DNA from: Chitinophaga pinensis
Lineage (GTDB): Bacteria > Pseudomonadota > Gammaproteobacteria > Burkholderiales > Burkholderiaceae_C
Reading direction: 5' to 3'
Assembly (NCBI GenBank): GCA_943326015.2
Contig: CALPRQ020000017.1
Location: forward strand, 1 to 64,000
DNA: 64,000 nt
Shown: in pieces, positions 18,263 through 28,945 of the stretch
Layout: every line of letters starts with the position of its first letter
How positions within the stretch are numbered: the first letter of the stretch is position 1
Notes under the pieces: model-generated
What the model saw: the letters and a program-made list of their open reading frames with translations, nothing else
Told to the model about the DNA's origin: nothing
Databases searched by the model: none
Position numbers and translations under genes: made by a program

Positions 18263-18865
18263 TCAGTGCTTGTCCGCGGCGGACAGGTTGAGCAGGCGGT
18301 CGGTGTAGGCGATCGCCATCGCGCTGCACAGGAACACGGCGTGGATGATGGTCTGCCACATCAGCACTTTCTCGTCGTAGTTGGCGGCGTTGATGAAGGT
18401 CTTGAGCAGGTGGATCGACGAGATGCCGATGATGGCGGTCGCCAGCTTGACCTTGAGCACCGAGGCGTTGACATGGCTGAGCCACTCGGGCTGGTCGGGG
18501 TGGCTTTCCAGTCCCATGCGGCTGACGAAGGTCTCGTAGCCGCCCACGATCACCATGATCAGCAGGTTCGAGATCATCACGACGTCGATCAGCGCCAGCA
18601 CCACCAGCATGATGATGGTCTCGTTGAGCGCGGTCACTTCCGCGCCCGACTTGTAGCCCATGCTGCTGACCAGCGCGTTGAGCGCGTTCTGGTTGCCGAA
18701 GGCGGCCTCGATCAGGTGTACCAGCTCGACCCAGAAATGGTAGACATAGATGCCCTGGGCGGCGATCAGGCCGAGATAGAGCGGCAACTGCAGCCAGCGG
18801 CTGGCGAAGATCAGTTTTGGCAGCGGACCTATCGGCTGGGTGGGGTCGTTCTTGATGGGGCTCAT
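18263..18865 (-). CDS. YqhA/UPF0114-family membrane protein
   Basis: Integral inner-membrane protein of 200 aa with about four hydrophobic segments (near 25-45, 80-110, 135-155 and 170-190). The [14 protein letters not shown] start of the membrane part and [16 protein letters not shown] are recognisable for this family. The function is unknown. The ATG at 18865 is chosen; one at 18886 would add seven residues, and neither has a clear ribosome-binding site. It precedes fumarase by 36 bp and is divergent from acs, sharing a 139-bp upstream region. Confidence 0.85.
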   Translation of the reverse strand: MSPIKNDPTQPIGPLPKLIFASRWLQLPLYLGLIAAQGIYVYHFWVELVHLIEAAFGNQNALNALVSSMGYKSGAEVTALNETIIMLVVLALIDVVMISNLLIMVIVGGYETFVSRMGLESHPDQPEWLSHVNASVLKVKLATAIIGISSIHLLKTFINAANYDEKVLMWQTIIHAVFLCSAMAIAYTDRLLNLSAADKH

Positions 18866-19004
18866 TGTGCTCGTCGTGGTTGGCATGTCAATTGTAGGGG
18901 GCGCGTGCGGGCCTGGCTGGCATCCGATGTAAGAGCCTCGTCAGAGAGCCCGAGCACATTCATGTGGATAGCTGTTATCACCCAATTACAGAGGAGACTT
19001 CCCT

Positions 19005-20999
<1,995 letters not shown>

Positions 21000-21018
21000 T
21001 CCCGGTCTGATCCGTGCC

Positions 21019-21047
21019 GCAGCCCGCCCTTGGCGGGCTGTTTTTTT
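21019..21047 (+). terminator. Rho-independent terminator after acs
   Basis: CAGCCCGCC and GGCGGGCTG pair perfectly around CTT, followed by seven T, 20 bp after the acs stop codon. Confidence 0.93.
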
Positions 21048-21106
21048 GTCTGCTCCGGGACTACCATGCAGGACAAGACAAGCCGCGAAGGCGGAGAGGG
21101 TGTGGA

Positions 21107-21352
21107 ATGTATCTGTTGCTGCTCGGGCTGGCGTTGCTGCTGCTCAAATACCTCGAAATCGGCCCGGTCGCTGCCTGGAGCTGGTGGTGGGTGCTGTCGC
21201 CATTCGCGCTTGCCGTGCTCTGGTGGTGGTGGGCTGACCGCTTCGGCTACACCAAGCGCCAGGAGTCCCGCAAGATGGACGACCGGCGCCGTCGTCGCCT
21301 CGATGAAGGTCGCAAGCGGCTCGGAATGCCGCCGCTCGACAAGCGCCAGTGA
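21107..21352 (+). CDS. Small tryptophan-rich membrane protein
   Basis: 81 aa. The N-terminus is a leucine-rich membrane segment (MYLLLLGLALLLLKYLEIG). A Trp-rich second segment (WSWWWV, then LWWWWADRFGY) follows, and the tail is a strongly basic, charged helix (ESRKMDDRRRRRLDEGRKR). It resembles the small Trp-rich proteins annotated in many Burkholderiales, whose function is unknown. The ATG at 21107 is chosen because the upstream open frame reads through the acs terminator. It precedes lgt by 45 bp. Confidence 0.75.
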   Translation: MYLLLLGLALLLLKYLEIGPVAAWSWWWVLSPFALAVLWWWWADRFGYTKRQESRKMDDRRRRRLDEGRKRLGMPPLDKRQ

Positions 21353-21397
21353 GTGGCGGGCTGACGGGGGTGCTGGTGGCGCTGGCACAATCGCTGC

Positions 21398-22207
21398 ATG
21401 CTGATCCATCCGCAAATCGATCCGGTGGCCCTGAAGCTGGGCCCCTTGTCCGTGCACTGGTACGGGCTGACCTATCTGGCCGCCTTCCTGATGTTTGTCT
21501 GGCTGGGGCGGAGCCGGCTGCGCCACCCTTCGTTTGCCCGCATCGAGGGGCCGGGCGCCTGGAGCGAGCGCGACATCGAGGACATCCTGTTCTTCGGCGT
21601 GCTCGGCGTGGTGCTGGGCGGGCGCATCGGCTATGTGCTGTTCTACAAGCCGCTCGACTACCTGGCGCAGCCGCTCAAGGTGTTCGCGGTCTGGGAAGGC
21701 GGCATGAGCTTTCACGGCGGCATGCTGGGCGTGCTGATCGCGATGGTCTGGTTCGCGCGCAGCCGCCACAAGCCCTGGCTGCAGGTCATGGACCTGATCG
21801 CACCCTGCGTGCCGACCGGACTGGCGGCGGGGCGTATCGGCAACTTCATCAACGGCGAGCTCTGGGGCCGGGTCGCCGACCCCGCGCTGCCCTGGGCCAT
21901 GCTGTTTCGCGGTGCCGGCGACCTGCCGCGTCACCCTTCGCAGCTCTACCAGTTCATGCTTGAGGGTTTGCTGCTGTTCGCTCTGCTCTGGCTCTATGCG
22001 CGCCGGCCGCGCCGCCGCGGTGAGGTCTCGGCTGCCTTCCTGGCCGGTTACGGCCTGATGCGTTTCATCGCCGAATATTTCCGCGAGCCCGATGCCCATC
22101 TGGGCCTGCTGGAGCTGGGCTTGAGCATGGGGCAGTGGCTCTCGCTGCCCATGATCCTGGCCGGTCTGGCGCTTTGGCTGTGGGCGCGGCGCCAGCCTGC
22201 GGCCTGA
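21398..22207 (+). CDS. lgt: Phosphatidylglycerol--prolipoprotein diacylglyceryl transferase
   Basis: Inner-membrane enzyme that attaches diacylglycerol to the lipobox cysteine, the first step of lipoprotein maturation. The 269-aa protein has about seven membrane segments. It contains the conserved [11 protein letters not shown] motif (about 105-115), the Lgt signature [14 protein letters not shown] (about 146-159), and the RHPSQLYQ histidine/tyrosine region. LolCD, acting later in the same pathway, is encoded about 14 kb away. The gene converges on uspA without an obvious terminator. Confidence 0.96.
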   Translation: MLIHPQIDPVALKLGPLSVHWYGLTYLAAFLMFVWLGRSRLRHPSFARIEGPGAWSERDIEDILFFGVLGVVLGGRIGYVLFYKPLDYLAQPLKVFAVWEGGMSFHGGMLGVLIAMVWFARSRHKPWLQVMDLIAPCVPTGLAAGRIGNFINGELWGRVADPALPWAMLFRGAGDLPRHPSQLYQFMLEGLLLFALLWLYARRPRRRGEVSAAFLAGYGLMRFIAEYFREPDAHLGLLELGLSMGQWLSLPMILAGLALWLWARRQPAA

Positions 22208-22220
22208 CTCGGACAGGCAC

Positions 22221-22664
22221 TCAGCGCAGCACCAGCACCGGGATGTGCGAGTGCGTCAGCACCTGCTGGGTCTCGCTGCCCAGCAGCAGGCGCTTGAGGC
22301 CCTTGCGCCCGTGCGAGGCCATCACGATCAGGTCGCACTTGTTGCGCTTGGCCGCCGCGATGATGGCCTCAGCCACCAGGTCTGACTTGCTGGTGGCGGC
22401 CTTGACCTTGACCTGGCGCTTCTGGCCCTCGGACTTGATCGCGTTGACCACCTGCAAGGCCTCGTCCTGCCATTGCTGCTCGACGCGCTTGATCTCCTCG
22501 GCGTCCACGCCCACGCCACCCTCGAAATAGGTTTGCGGGTAGCGCGGCACCACCTTGAGTGCCACCAGCTCGGCGCCGGTGATGTCGGCCAGGTTCAGGG
22601 CGTGCTCAACCGCGCTGTCAGACAACTTGGAACCATCGGTGGCTACCAGTATGCGCTTGTACAT
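22221..22664 (-). CDS. Universal stress protein (UspA family)
   Basis: Small cytosolic Rossmann-like protein of 147 aa linked to survival under stress or growth arrest. The N-terminal MYKRILVATDGSKLSD and the C-terminal nucleotide-binding pattern VMASHGRKGLKRLLLGSETQ (G-2x-G-9x-G-S/T) suggest the ATP-binding class. ATG 22664 has a perfect AGGAGG site upstream, so it is preferred to the longer frame from 22709. It is divergent from ccoI, and the Fnr-type site at 22754-22767 lies between them and could also influence it. Such pairing with anaerobic genes is known for Usp proteins. Confidence 0.9.
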   Translation of the reverse strand: MYKRILVATDGSKLSDSAVEHALNLADITGAELVALKVVPRYPQTYFEGGVGVDAEEIKRVEQQWQDEALQVVNAIKSEGQKRQVKVKAATSKSDLVAEAIIAAAKRNKCDLIVMASHGRKGLKRLLLGSETQQVLTHSHIPVLVLR

Positions 22665-22753
22665 GAAACCTCCTGCGTGTGGAAATGATGGCGATGCACC
22701 ACCAGTCATTTAGCAGTTTATGACCTGCAACGCCATGCTGCTCATGGTCAGCC

Positions 22754-22767
22754 TTGACCCGCGTCAA
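22754..22767. promoter_or_regulatory. Fnr-type site upstream of ccoI
   Basis: Perfect inverted repeat TTGAC-CCGC-GTCAA. Its centre is exactly 30 bp from the centre of a GATAAT -10 element (22788-22793), which is class II Fnr activation geometry directed at ccoI. Confidence 0.75.
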
Positions 22768-22787
22768 AGCGTGCAGGAATACCCTGA

Positions 22788-22793
22788 GATAAT
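22788..22793 (+). promoter_or_regulatory. -10 element of the ccoI promoter
   Basis: GATAAT, preceded at class II spacing by an Fnr-type site. The predicted transcript start is at about 22800-22802, on top of the first ATG of ccoI. Confidence 0.55.
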
Positions 22794-22801
22794 GTCAGCC
22801 T

Positions 22802-25153
22802 ATGGCAGACACTCCGACTTTCGTCAGCAGTCCTGCGCCCACCGAGGGCGCGGGAGGCTGGCTGCTGGGTCGGCATCGGGGACCGCTGACAGTCACTGAT
22901 GATTTCACCGTGCTCGACGATCCGGTCGAGCAGCAGGACTTCACCCTGGACTGCGAGGTTCAGGGTCTGGCCGCCTGCGAGTCCGTGCTGCTGGTGCAGG
23001 GCATGTACTGCGCGGCCTGCTCGGATGCAGTCGAGTCGGCCATCGCCGGCAAGCCCGGCGTGCTATCCGCCCAGGTGCATGCCGCCACCCGCCGCCTGGT
23101 GCTGCGCTGGGACCCGGCGCGCACCCGTATTTCCGATCTGGCGCGCGCGGTCGGCGAGGCCGGTTACCGTCTGCTGCCGTTGCAGCAGGCGCTCAGCATC
23201 AGCGAACGCCAGGCCGAGACGCGCAAGGCGCTCTGGCGCCTGTTCGTCGCGGGCTTCTGCATGATGCAGGTCATGATGTACACGACGCCGATGTACGTCA
23301 CCGAGCCCGGAGAAATCGATGCCGATCTGCTGCACCTGTTGCGCTGGGCCTGCTGGATCCTGAGCGTGCCGGTGTTGCTGTTCGCCAGCGGACCGTTCTT
23401 CCGCAATGCCTGGCGCGACCTCAGGCAGGGCCGCATCGGCATGGATACGCCGGTCTCGATCGGCATCCTGGTGACCTTCATCGCCAGCAGCGGCGCCACC
23501 TTCGATCCGGCCGGTCCCTGGGGCAGCGCGATCTGGTACGACTCGCTGACCATGTTCGTCTTCTTCCTGCTCGGTGGTCGCTACCTCGAACTCAAGGCGC
23601 GTGACCGCACCGCTGGCGCGCTCGACGCGCTGATCAACCGCCTGCCCGAGCGCTGCGAGCGCCAGCGTGCCGACGGCGGCTTCGATGCCGTCTCGCTCAA
23701 GCGCCTGCAGGTCGGCGACACCGTACGGGTGCAGGCCGGCCAGGCCTTCCCGGCCGACGGCTTGCTGCTGAGCGAGGGCGCCACGGTCGATGAAGCCTTG
23801 CTGACGGGCGAGTCCCACCCCGTCACGCGCCGCCAAGGCGAGTTGCTGGTCGCTGGCAGCTACAACCTGGCGGGTGCTGCGCTGATGCGCGTCGAGCGCC
23901 TGGGTCGTGACACCCGCTTTGCCCAGATCGTCCAGCTCATGGAGCGTGCCTCGACCGAGAAGCCGCGCCTGGCCCAACTGGCCGACCGCATCGCCGCGCC
24001 TTTCCTGATCCTCGTGCTGCTGGCGGCGGCCTTGGCTGGCTGGTGGTGGTGGCGGATCGATCCGGACCAGGCGATCGCGGTCGCGGTGGCGGTGTTGATC
24101 GTCACCTGCCCCTGTGCGCTCTCGCTGGCGACGCCCGTGGCCATGCTGGCCGCCGCTGGCGCGCTCGCCAAGCGCGGCGTGCTGGTGCGGCGCCTGCAGG
24201 CCTTCGAGGAGCTGGCCGGCATCGACACCGTGGTATTCGACAAGACCGGCACGCTCACGCGCGATCGCGTGGTCCTGTCGCAGACGATGACCAGGACTGA
24301 TCTCACGGCTGGGCAGGCGCTGGCGCTGGCCGCGCCGCTGGCGCGCGCTTCGCTGCACCCGGTTTCGCGCGCCATTGCCCGGGCGGCGCAGGCCGGTGAC
24401 CTGCCCGAGGCGGCCTTCCACGAGGTCCGGGAGTTTCCCGGTCTGGGCCTGCAGTCCGGGCCGGATGGCGCCAGGCTCAAGCTGGGCTCGGCGACTTTCT
24501 GCGGCTTCGACGAGTCAGTCCTGCTGCGCGAGGGCAGGGCGGTTGCCGACCAGCCTTGTGCCTATCTGGCGGATGACGCCGGCTGGGCCGCCACCTTCGT
24601 GCTCGACGAGGGCGTGCGCGAGGAGGCGGCCGCCGTGGTCGCGCGCCTGCATGCGCTCGGTCTGGAAACCCGTCTGCTTTCGGGTGACCGCGCGCCGGCA
24701 GCCGAGCGCGTGGCGCGCCAGCTTGGTATTGTCCAGGTGACCGCGCAAGCCAGTCCCGAGCGCAAGCTCGCCGAGGTCCTCGCGTTGCAGCAGCAGGGAC
24801 ACCGCCTGGCCATGGTCGGCGATGGTCTCAATGACGGCCCGGTGCTGGCGCGGGCCGACAGTTCGTTTGCGCTGGGCCATGGCGCGCCGCTGGCGCAGGC
24901 GCAATCCGATTTCGTGGTGCAAGGTGGCCAGCTCGAAGACTTGGTTGTCGCCATCGAGCTGGCGCGCAAGACCCTGTTGGTCGTGCGGCAGAACCTGCTG
25001 TGGGCGGCGGTTTACAACCTGGTTGCCGTGCCGCTGGCGCTGGCCGGCTGGATGCCGCCCTGGCTGGCCGGGCTGGGCATGGCGGCCAGCTCGCTGCTGG
25101 TCATCGGCAACGCCATGCGGCTGGCGCGCGTGCCGCAATCCCGACTGACCTGA
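22802..25153 (+). CDS. ccoI: Copper-exporting P1B-type ATPase CcoI (FixI)
   Basis: Inner-membrane Cu+ ATPase needed to supply copper for cbb3 oxidase assembly. The 783-aa protein has an N-terminal metal-binding domain with MYCAAC (Cys 70 and 73), the TGES actuator loop at 335-338, the membrane CPC metal site at 436-438, and the phosphorylation motif DKTGTLT at 480-486. MVGDGLNDGPVLA follows in the ATP-binding domain. It is the first gene of ccoI-ccoS, just upstream of ccoNOQP. The start may be the ATG at 22802 (then nearly leaderless) or lie a little downstream. Confidence 0.94.
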   Translation: MADTPTFVSSPAPTEGAGGWLLGRHRGPLTVTDDFTVLDDPVEQQDFTLDCEVQGLAACESVLLVQGMYCAACSDAVESAIAGKPGVLSAQVHAATRRLVLRWDPARTRISDLARAVGEAGYRLLPLQQALSISERQAETRKALWRLFVAGFCMMQVMMYTTPMYVTEPGEIDADLLHLLRWACWILSVPVLLFASGPFFRNAWRDLRQGRIGMDTPVSIGILVTFIASSGATFDPAGPWGSAIWYDSLTMFVFFLLGGRYLELKARDRTAGALDALINRLPERCERQRADGGFDAVSLKRLQVGDTVRVQAGQAFPADGLLLSEGATVDEALLTGESHPVTRRQGELLVAGSYNLAGAALMRVERLGRDTRFAQIVQLMERASTEKPRLAQLADRIAAPFLILVLLAAALAGWWWWRIDPDQAIAVAVAVLIVTCPCALSLATPVAMLAAAGALAKRGVLVRRLQAFEELAGIDTVVFDKTGTLTRDRVVLSQTMTRTDLTAGQALALAAPLARASLHPVSRAIARAAQAGDLPEAAFHEVREFPGLGLQSGPDGARLKLGSATFCGFDESVLLREGRAVADQPCAYLADDAGWAATFVLDEGVREEAAAVVARLHALGLETRLLSGDRAPAAERVARQLGIVQVTAQASPERKLAEVLALQQQGHRLAMVGDGLNDGPVLARADSSFALGHGAPLAQAQSDFVVQGGQLEDLVVAIELARKTLLVVRQNLLWAAVYNLVAVPLALAGWMPPWLAGLGMAASSLLVIGNAMRLARVPQSRLT

Positions 25154-25167
25154 CGGAGGTGTCAACG

Positions 25168-25305
25168 ATGGAATCCATGTATCTGCTCATTCCCCTGTCC
25201 GTCCTGCTGGTGCTTGGCATCATGGGCCTGTTCTGGTGGGCCCTTGACAGAGGACAGTTTGACAACATCGAGCGTGAAGGCGAGCGCATTTTCCATGGGG
25301 ATTGA
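25168..25305 (+). CDS. ccoS: Cbb3 oxidase maturation protein CcoS
   Basis: Single-pass membrane protein of 45 aa required for proper cofactor insertion into cbb3 oxidase in other bacteria. One hydrophobic segment (about 4-25, YLLIPLSVLLVLGIMGLFWWA) is followed by the diagnostic ALDRGQFDNIEREGERI. The ATG is 14 bp after the ccoI stop codon, with a CGGAGG-type ribosome-binding site. The stop codon overlaps the Fnr-type site that precedes ccoN. Confidence 0.93.
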   Translation: MESMYLLIPLSVLLVLGIMGLFWWALDRGQFDNIEREGERIFHGD

Positions 25306-25315
25306 TCCAGGTCAA
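25302..25315. promoter_or_regulatory. Fnr-type site upstream of ccoN
   Basis: TTGAT-CCAG-GTCAA, nine of ten bases matching the Fnr consensus, overlapping the ccoS stop codon and 57 bp before the ccoN ATG. A clear -10 at class II spacing was not found. Confidence 0.7.
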
Positions 25316-25372
25316 TACCCATTTTGTCATCAAGGTTGAAACTTCAATGCAGTGTTTAATAGGAGATTTTGT

Positions 25373-26827
25373 ATGTCAGTGACAACAAGGGATTCCCTAC
25401 CGGGGGTCTACAACGACAAGGTCATCCGGCAGTTTGCCATCATGACCGTGATCTGGGGCGTGGTCGGCATGCTGGTGGGCGTGATCATCGCTTCCCAGCT
25501 GGCCTTCCCCGAGCTCAACCTGGGCCTGCCTTGGACTTCGTTCGGTCGTCTGCGCCCGCTGCACACCAATGCAGTGATTTTCGCCTTCGGCGGTTGCGGC
25601 CTGTTCGCCACCAGCTACTACGTGGTGCAGCGCACCTGCCATACCCGTCTGTTCGCCGGCCCGCTGGCGACTTTCACCTTCTGGGGCTGGCAGCTGGTCA
25701 TCCTGCTGGCAGTGATCTCGTTGCCGCTGGGCTACACCCAGGGCAAGGAGTATGCCGAACTGATCTGGCCGATCGACGTGCTGATCACCCTGGTCTGGGT
25801 GGCCTATGCGATCGTGTTCTTCGGCACCGTCGGTACCCGCAAGGTGCGTCACATCTACGTGGCCAACTGGTTCTTCGGCGCCTTCATCATCGCCGTCGCG
25901 TTGCTGCATATCGTCAACAGCGCCGCGCTGCCGACCAGCTGGACGCATTCCTACTCGGCCTACGCCGGTGCACAGGATGCGATGGTTCAGTGGTGGTACG
26001 GTCACAACGCGGTGGGCTTCTTCCTGACCGCCGCCTTCCTGGGCATGATGTACTACTTCATCCCCAAGCAGGCCGAGCGTCCGGTCTACTCCTACCGCCT
26101 GTCCATCGTCCACTTCTGGGCGCTGATCTTCACCTACATGTGGGCGGGTCCGCACCACCTGCACTACACCGCGCTGCCGGACTGGACCCAGTCGGTCGGC
26201 ATGATCTTCTCGCTGATCCTGCTGGCGCCTTCCTGGGGCGGCATGATCAACGGCATCATGACCCTGTCGGGCGCCTGGCACAAGCTGCGTGATGACCCCA
26301 TCCTGCGCTTCCTGATCGTCTCGCTGTCCTTCTACGGCATGTCGACCTTCGAAGGTCCGATGATGGCGATCAAGACCGTCAACGCGCTGTCGCACTACAC
26401 CGACTGGACCGTGGGTCACGTGCACTCGGGCGCTCTGGGCTGGGTTGGCCTGGTCACCATGGGTTCGCTCTACTACCTGATCCCGCGCCTGTACGGCCAG
26501 AAGAAGATGTACTCGGTGCCCGCCATCGAGCTGCACTTCTGGGTCGCCACCATCGGCATCGTGCTCTACATCGCCGCGCTGTGGATCTCGGGCGTGACCC
26601 AGGGGCTGATGTGGCGTGCCCTCAACGACGACGGCACCCTGACCTACACCTTCGTGCAGTCGGTCAAGGCGTCCATCCCCTTCTACATCATCCGTCTGGT
26701 CGGCGGCCTGCTCTATCTGGGCGGCATGATCGTGATGCTGTGGAACACCGTGATGACCGCACGCCAAGGCCTCAAGGCTGGCGCCGTGCCCGTGGTGCAA
26801 ATCCCTGCTGTCGCAGCCCACGCCTGA
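25373..26827 (+). CDS. ccoN: Cytochrome c oxidase cbb3-type, subunit I CcoN
   Basis: Catalytic membrane subunit of the high-affinity cbb3 oxidase, holding low-spin haem b and the haem b3-CuB centre that reduces O2. The 484-aa protein has about 12 membrane helices. Histidine ligand contexts are visible: [31 protein letters not shown], and [15 protein letters not shown] for Cu[18 protein letters not shown] holds later haem ligands. An AGGAGA site at 25361-25366 fixes the ATG at 25373. It is the first gene of ccoNOQP, under a probable Fnr site. Confidence 0.97.
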   Translation: MSVTTRDSLPGVYNDKVIRQFAIMTVIWGVVGMLVGVIIASQLAFPELNLGLPWTSFGRLRPLHTNAVIFAFGGCGLFATSYYVVQRTCHTRLFAGPLATFTFWGWQLVILLAVISLPLGYTQGKEYAELIWPIDVLITLVWVAYAIVFFGTVGTRKVRHIYVANWFFGAFIIAVALLHIVNSAALPTSWTHSYSAYAGAQDAMVQWWYGHNAVGFFLTAAFLGMMYYFIPKQAERPVYSYRLSIVHFWALIFTYMWAGPHHLHYTALPDWTQSVGMIFSLILLAPSWGGMINGIMTLSGAWHKLRDDPILRFLIVSLSFYGMSTFEGPMMAIKTVNALSHYTDWTVGHVHSGALGWVGLVTMGSLYYLIPRLYGQKKMYSVPAIELHFWVATIGIVLYIAALWISGVTQGLMWRALNDDGTLTYTFVQSVKASIPFYIIRLVGGLLYLGGMIVMLWNTVMTARQGLKAGAVPVVQIPAVAAHA

Positions 26828-26840
26828 GGAGTAAAGATAA

Positions 26841-27464
26841 ATGGCTAACCACAACGCACCCGTCAAGGGTCACGAGCGGATCGAGACCAGCAACTTCCTG
26901 ATGATCGTCCTGATCGTCCTGGTGCTGTCGGTCGGCGGCCTGCTCGAAATCGTGCCGCTGTTCTTCCAGAAATCGACCACCCAGCCGGTCGAGGGCCTCA
27001 AGCCCTACACCTCGCTGCAGTTGTATGGTCGCGATGTGTACATCCGCGAGGGTTGCTACAACTGCCACTCGCAGATGATCCGTCCCTTCCAGGCCGAGAC
27101 GCTGCGCTATGGTCCTTATTCGCGTGCCGGCGAGTCGGTCTACGACCACCCCTTCCAGTGGGGCTCCAAGCGCACCGGTCCCGACCTGGCCCGCGTGGGC
27201 GGCCGCTATTCCGACGAATGGCACCGCATCCACCTGGTCAACCCGCGCGACGTCGTGCCCGAATCCATCATGCCCGCCTACCCCTGGCTGGAAAAGGATC
27301 TGGTCGACGCCGCTGTCATGCCGGGTCGCCTGACCGCGATGAAGAAGCTCGGCGTGCCCTACAGCGACGAGGAAATCGCCAAGGCCGCTGACGACGTCAA
27401 GGGCAAGACCGAGCTTGAGGCTGTGATTGCCTACCTGCAGGTTCTCGGCACCGCCATCAAGTAA
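26841..27464 (+). CDS. ccoO: Cytochrome c oxidase cbb3-type, subunit II CcoO
   Basis: Membrane-anchored monohaem cytochrome c that passes electrons from CcoP to CcoN. The 207-aa protein has one N-terminal TM helix (about 18-42), the haem-binding CYNCH at 72-76, and a likely axial methionine in the SIMPAYPW region. The conserved [14 protein letters not shown] and [13 protein letters not shown] segments are family hallmarks. It starts 13 bp after ccoN with a GAGGAG-type ribosome-binding site, and ccoQ follows 15 bp later. Confidence 0.97.
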   Translation: MANHNAPVKGHERIETSNFLMIVLIVLVLSVGGLLEIVPLFFQKSTTQPVEGLKPYTSLQLYGRDVYIREGCYNCHSQMIRPFQAETLRYGPYSRAGESVYDHPFQWGSKRTGPDLARVGGRYSDEWHRIHLVNPRDVVPESIMPAYPWLEKDLVDAAVMPGRLTAMKKLGVPYSDEEIAKAADDVKGKTELEAVIAYLQVLGTAIK

Positions 27465-27479
27465 CACAGGAAGGGCGAC

Positions 27480-27617
27480 ATGGACATCACCGACGTGCGC
27501 ATCGGCGTCACGCTGATCAGCTTCGTGGCTTTCATTGCCATCATGGCCTGGACCTGGTCCAGACGGAACAAGTCTGACTTCGATGAGGCGTCCGGTCTTC
27601 CCTTCCGAGACGAATAA
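27480..27617 (+). CDS. ccoQ: Cbb3 oxidase subunit IV CcoQ (FixQ)
   Basis: Tiny membrane protein of 45 aa that stabilises cbb3 oxidase and its CcoP interaction in other bacteria. It reads MDITDVRIGVTLISF, then a hydrophobic helix to about residue 28 (AFIAIMAWTWS), then a charged tail (RRNKSDFDEASGLPF). ATG 27480 follows a GGAAGGG-type site, 15 bp after ccoO, and the TAA at 27615-27617 is 17 bp before ccoP. Position, size and topology make the identification firm even though ccoQ sequences diverge. Confidence 0.93.
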   Translation: MDITDVRIGVTLISFVAFIAIMAWTWSRRNKSDFDEASGLPFRDE

Positions 27618-27634
27618 CGAGAAAGAGAACCATC

Positions 27635-28537
27635 ATGACTGACTTTGTCAACAGTTTCTGGGCGTGGTACGTGACCGTGATTGTCGTCGTCTCCATCGCC
27701 TACTGCGTGTGGGTGTTGTGGAGCAACGGTAAGGTCAAGTTCAACCCGGGCAAGACCACCGGCCATGTCTGGGACGGCACGCTGGAGGAAATGAACAACC
27801 CCCTGCCGCGCTGGTGGGTGGGCCTGTTCTGGATCACGATCGTGTTTGCGATCGGCTATGCCTTCCTGTATCCGACGCTGGGCACCAGCGGCGGCAAGCT
27901 CGGCTGGACCTCGGCCGGTCAGCACGCCGCGGAAGGCGAGAAGCTGGCCAAGACCATCGCGCCGGTGTACGAGAAGTTCAAGGGCATGTCGGTCGAGGAG
28001 CTGGCCAAGGACCCCAAGGCCCAGCTGATCGGTGACCGCCTGTTCCAGAACTTCTGCGCTCAGTGCCATGGCGCCGACGCGCGTGGCGGCAAGTCCTTCC
28101 CCAACCTGACCGACAAGGACTGGCTGGGTGGCGACGGCAGCCACGATTACATCAAGACCACGATCGCCAACGGCCGCATGGGCGTCATGCCTCCGATGGC
28201 TGCGGCTGTCGGTGGTCCCGATGATGTGCGCAACGTGGCTGAGTATGTGCTGAGCCTGTCGGGCAACGCGAGCGACTCGGTCAAGGCTGCTCTGGGCAAG
28301 GACAAGTTCGCTGCCTGCGCCGCCTGCCACGGTGCCGATGGCAAGGGCAACCCGGCCGTGGGTGCCCCCAACCTGACCGACAATGTCTGGCTGCATGGTT
28401 TTGGCGCCGATTTCATCGTGAAGATGATCAACGAAGGCAAGACCAACGTGATGCCGTCACAGAAGTCCAAGCTGACCGAAGACCAGCTGCATGTGCTGGC
28501 TGGCTATGTCTGGGGTCTGTCGCATCCTTCCAAGTAA
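27635..28537 (+). CDS. ccoP: Cytochrome c oxidase cbb3-type, subunit III CcoP
   Basis: Dihaem cytochrome c subunit, the electron entry point of cbb3 oxidase. The 300-aa protein has two N-terminal TM segments (about 8-29 and 58-80), the longer CcoP type. Two haem sites follow: CAQCH at 141-145 and CAACH at 228-232. Axial methionines are likely in GVMPPMA and NVMPSQ. The NNPLPRWWVGLFW motif before TM2 is characteristic. It is the last gene of ccoNOQP; a FixH-like gene follows 99 bp later. Confidence 0.97.
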   Translation: MTDFVNSFWAWYVTVIVVVSIAYCVWVLWSNGKVKFNPGKTTGHVWDGTLEEMNNPLPRWWVGLFWITIVFAIGYAFLYPTLGTSGGKLGWTSAGQHAAEGEKLAKTIAPVYEKFKGMSVEELAKDPKAQLIGDRLFQNFCAQCHGADARGGKSFPNLTDKDWLGGDGSHDYIKTTIANGRMGVMPPMAAAVGGPDDVRNVAEYVLSLSGNASDSVKAALGKDKFAACAACHGADGKGNPAVGAPNLTDNVWLHGFGADFIVKMINEGKTNVMPSQKSKLTEDQLHVLAGYVWGLSHPSK

Positions 28538-28636
28538 TCCCCGCGCGGGATAGTCCGAGCTGAAGCTCGCTCGACAGCCCTGGCAGGCCCTTGCGGGTCT
28601 CCAGGGCGTCTTCGTTTAGAGAAAGTGCAGATCCTT

Positions 28637-28903
28637 ATGGAAAGCAAGAAGCCGCAGGGCCAGCCCTGGTATCGCGAGCCCATGATGTGGATGGTGCTGG
28701 GTGGACCGCTGCTCGTGGTGATCGCCTCCTTGATCACCTATGTGCTCATCGTGCGTGGCTCCGATCCTGTGCTGGAGCGTGACCCCATCAGCGAGGCCGA
28801 GCGTGTCGGCAAGGAGCTGACGCCGGAGCAGCGCGAAAGCCTGCTGCCCGCGATCAAGGCACGCAACCACGTCGCGTCGCCCGTCATTCAGTCAGACAAG
28901 TGA
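28637..28903 (+). CDS. FixH/CcoH-like membrane protein
   Basis: 88 aa with one membrane helix (about 13-38) after the motif QPWYREPMMWMVLGGP, which resembles the start of FixH/CcoH proteins (PWY followed by a W-rich helix). CcoH stabilises the cbb3 complex during assembly. The soluble part is shorter than in classical FixH (about 160 aa), so this is a truncated or distinct variant. The ATG at 28637 is preferred to a GTG at 28625. The usual neighbour ccoG is missing between it and ccoP. Confidence 0.7.
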   Translation: MESKKPQGQPWYREPMMWMVLGGPLLVVIASLITYVLIVRGSDPVLERDPISEAERVGKELTPEQRESLLPAIKARNHVASPVIQSDK

Positions 28904-28945
28904 TGAATGCGGTCCGCTGCGGCCTGAAGCTGGCTCCGGAATGGA

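Noticed and set aside
25330-25345. A -10 element for ccoN at class II distance from its Fnr site
   Set aside because: No sequence resembling TATAAT is present at the expected place; the Fnr site itself is kept but the promoter is not called.
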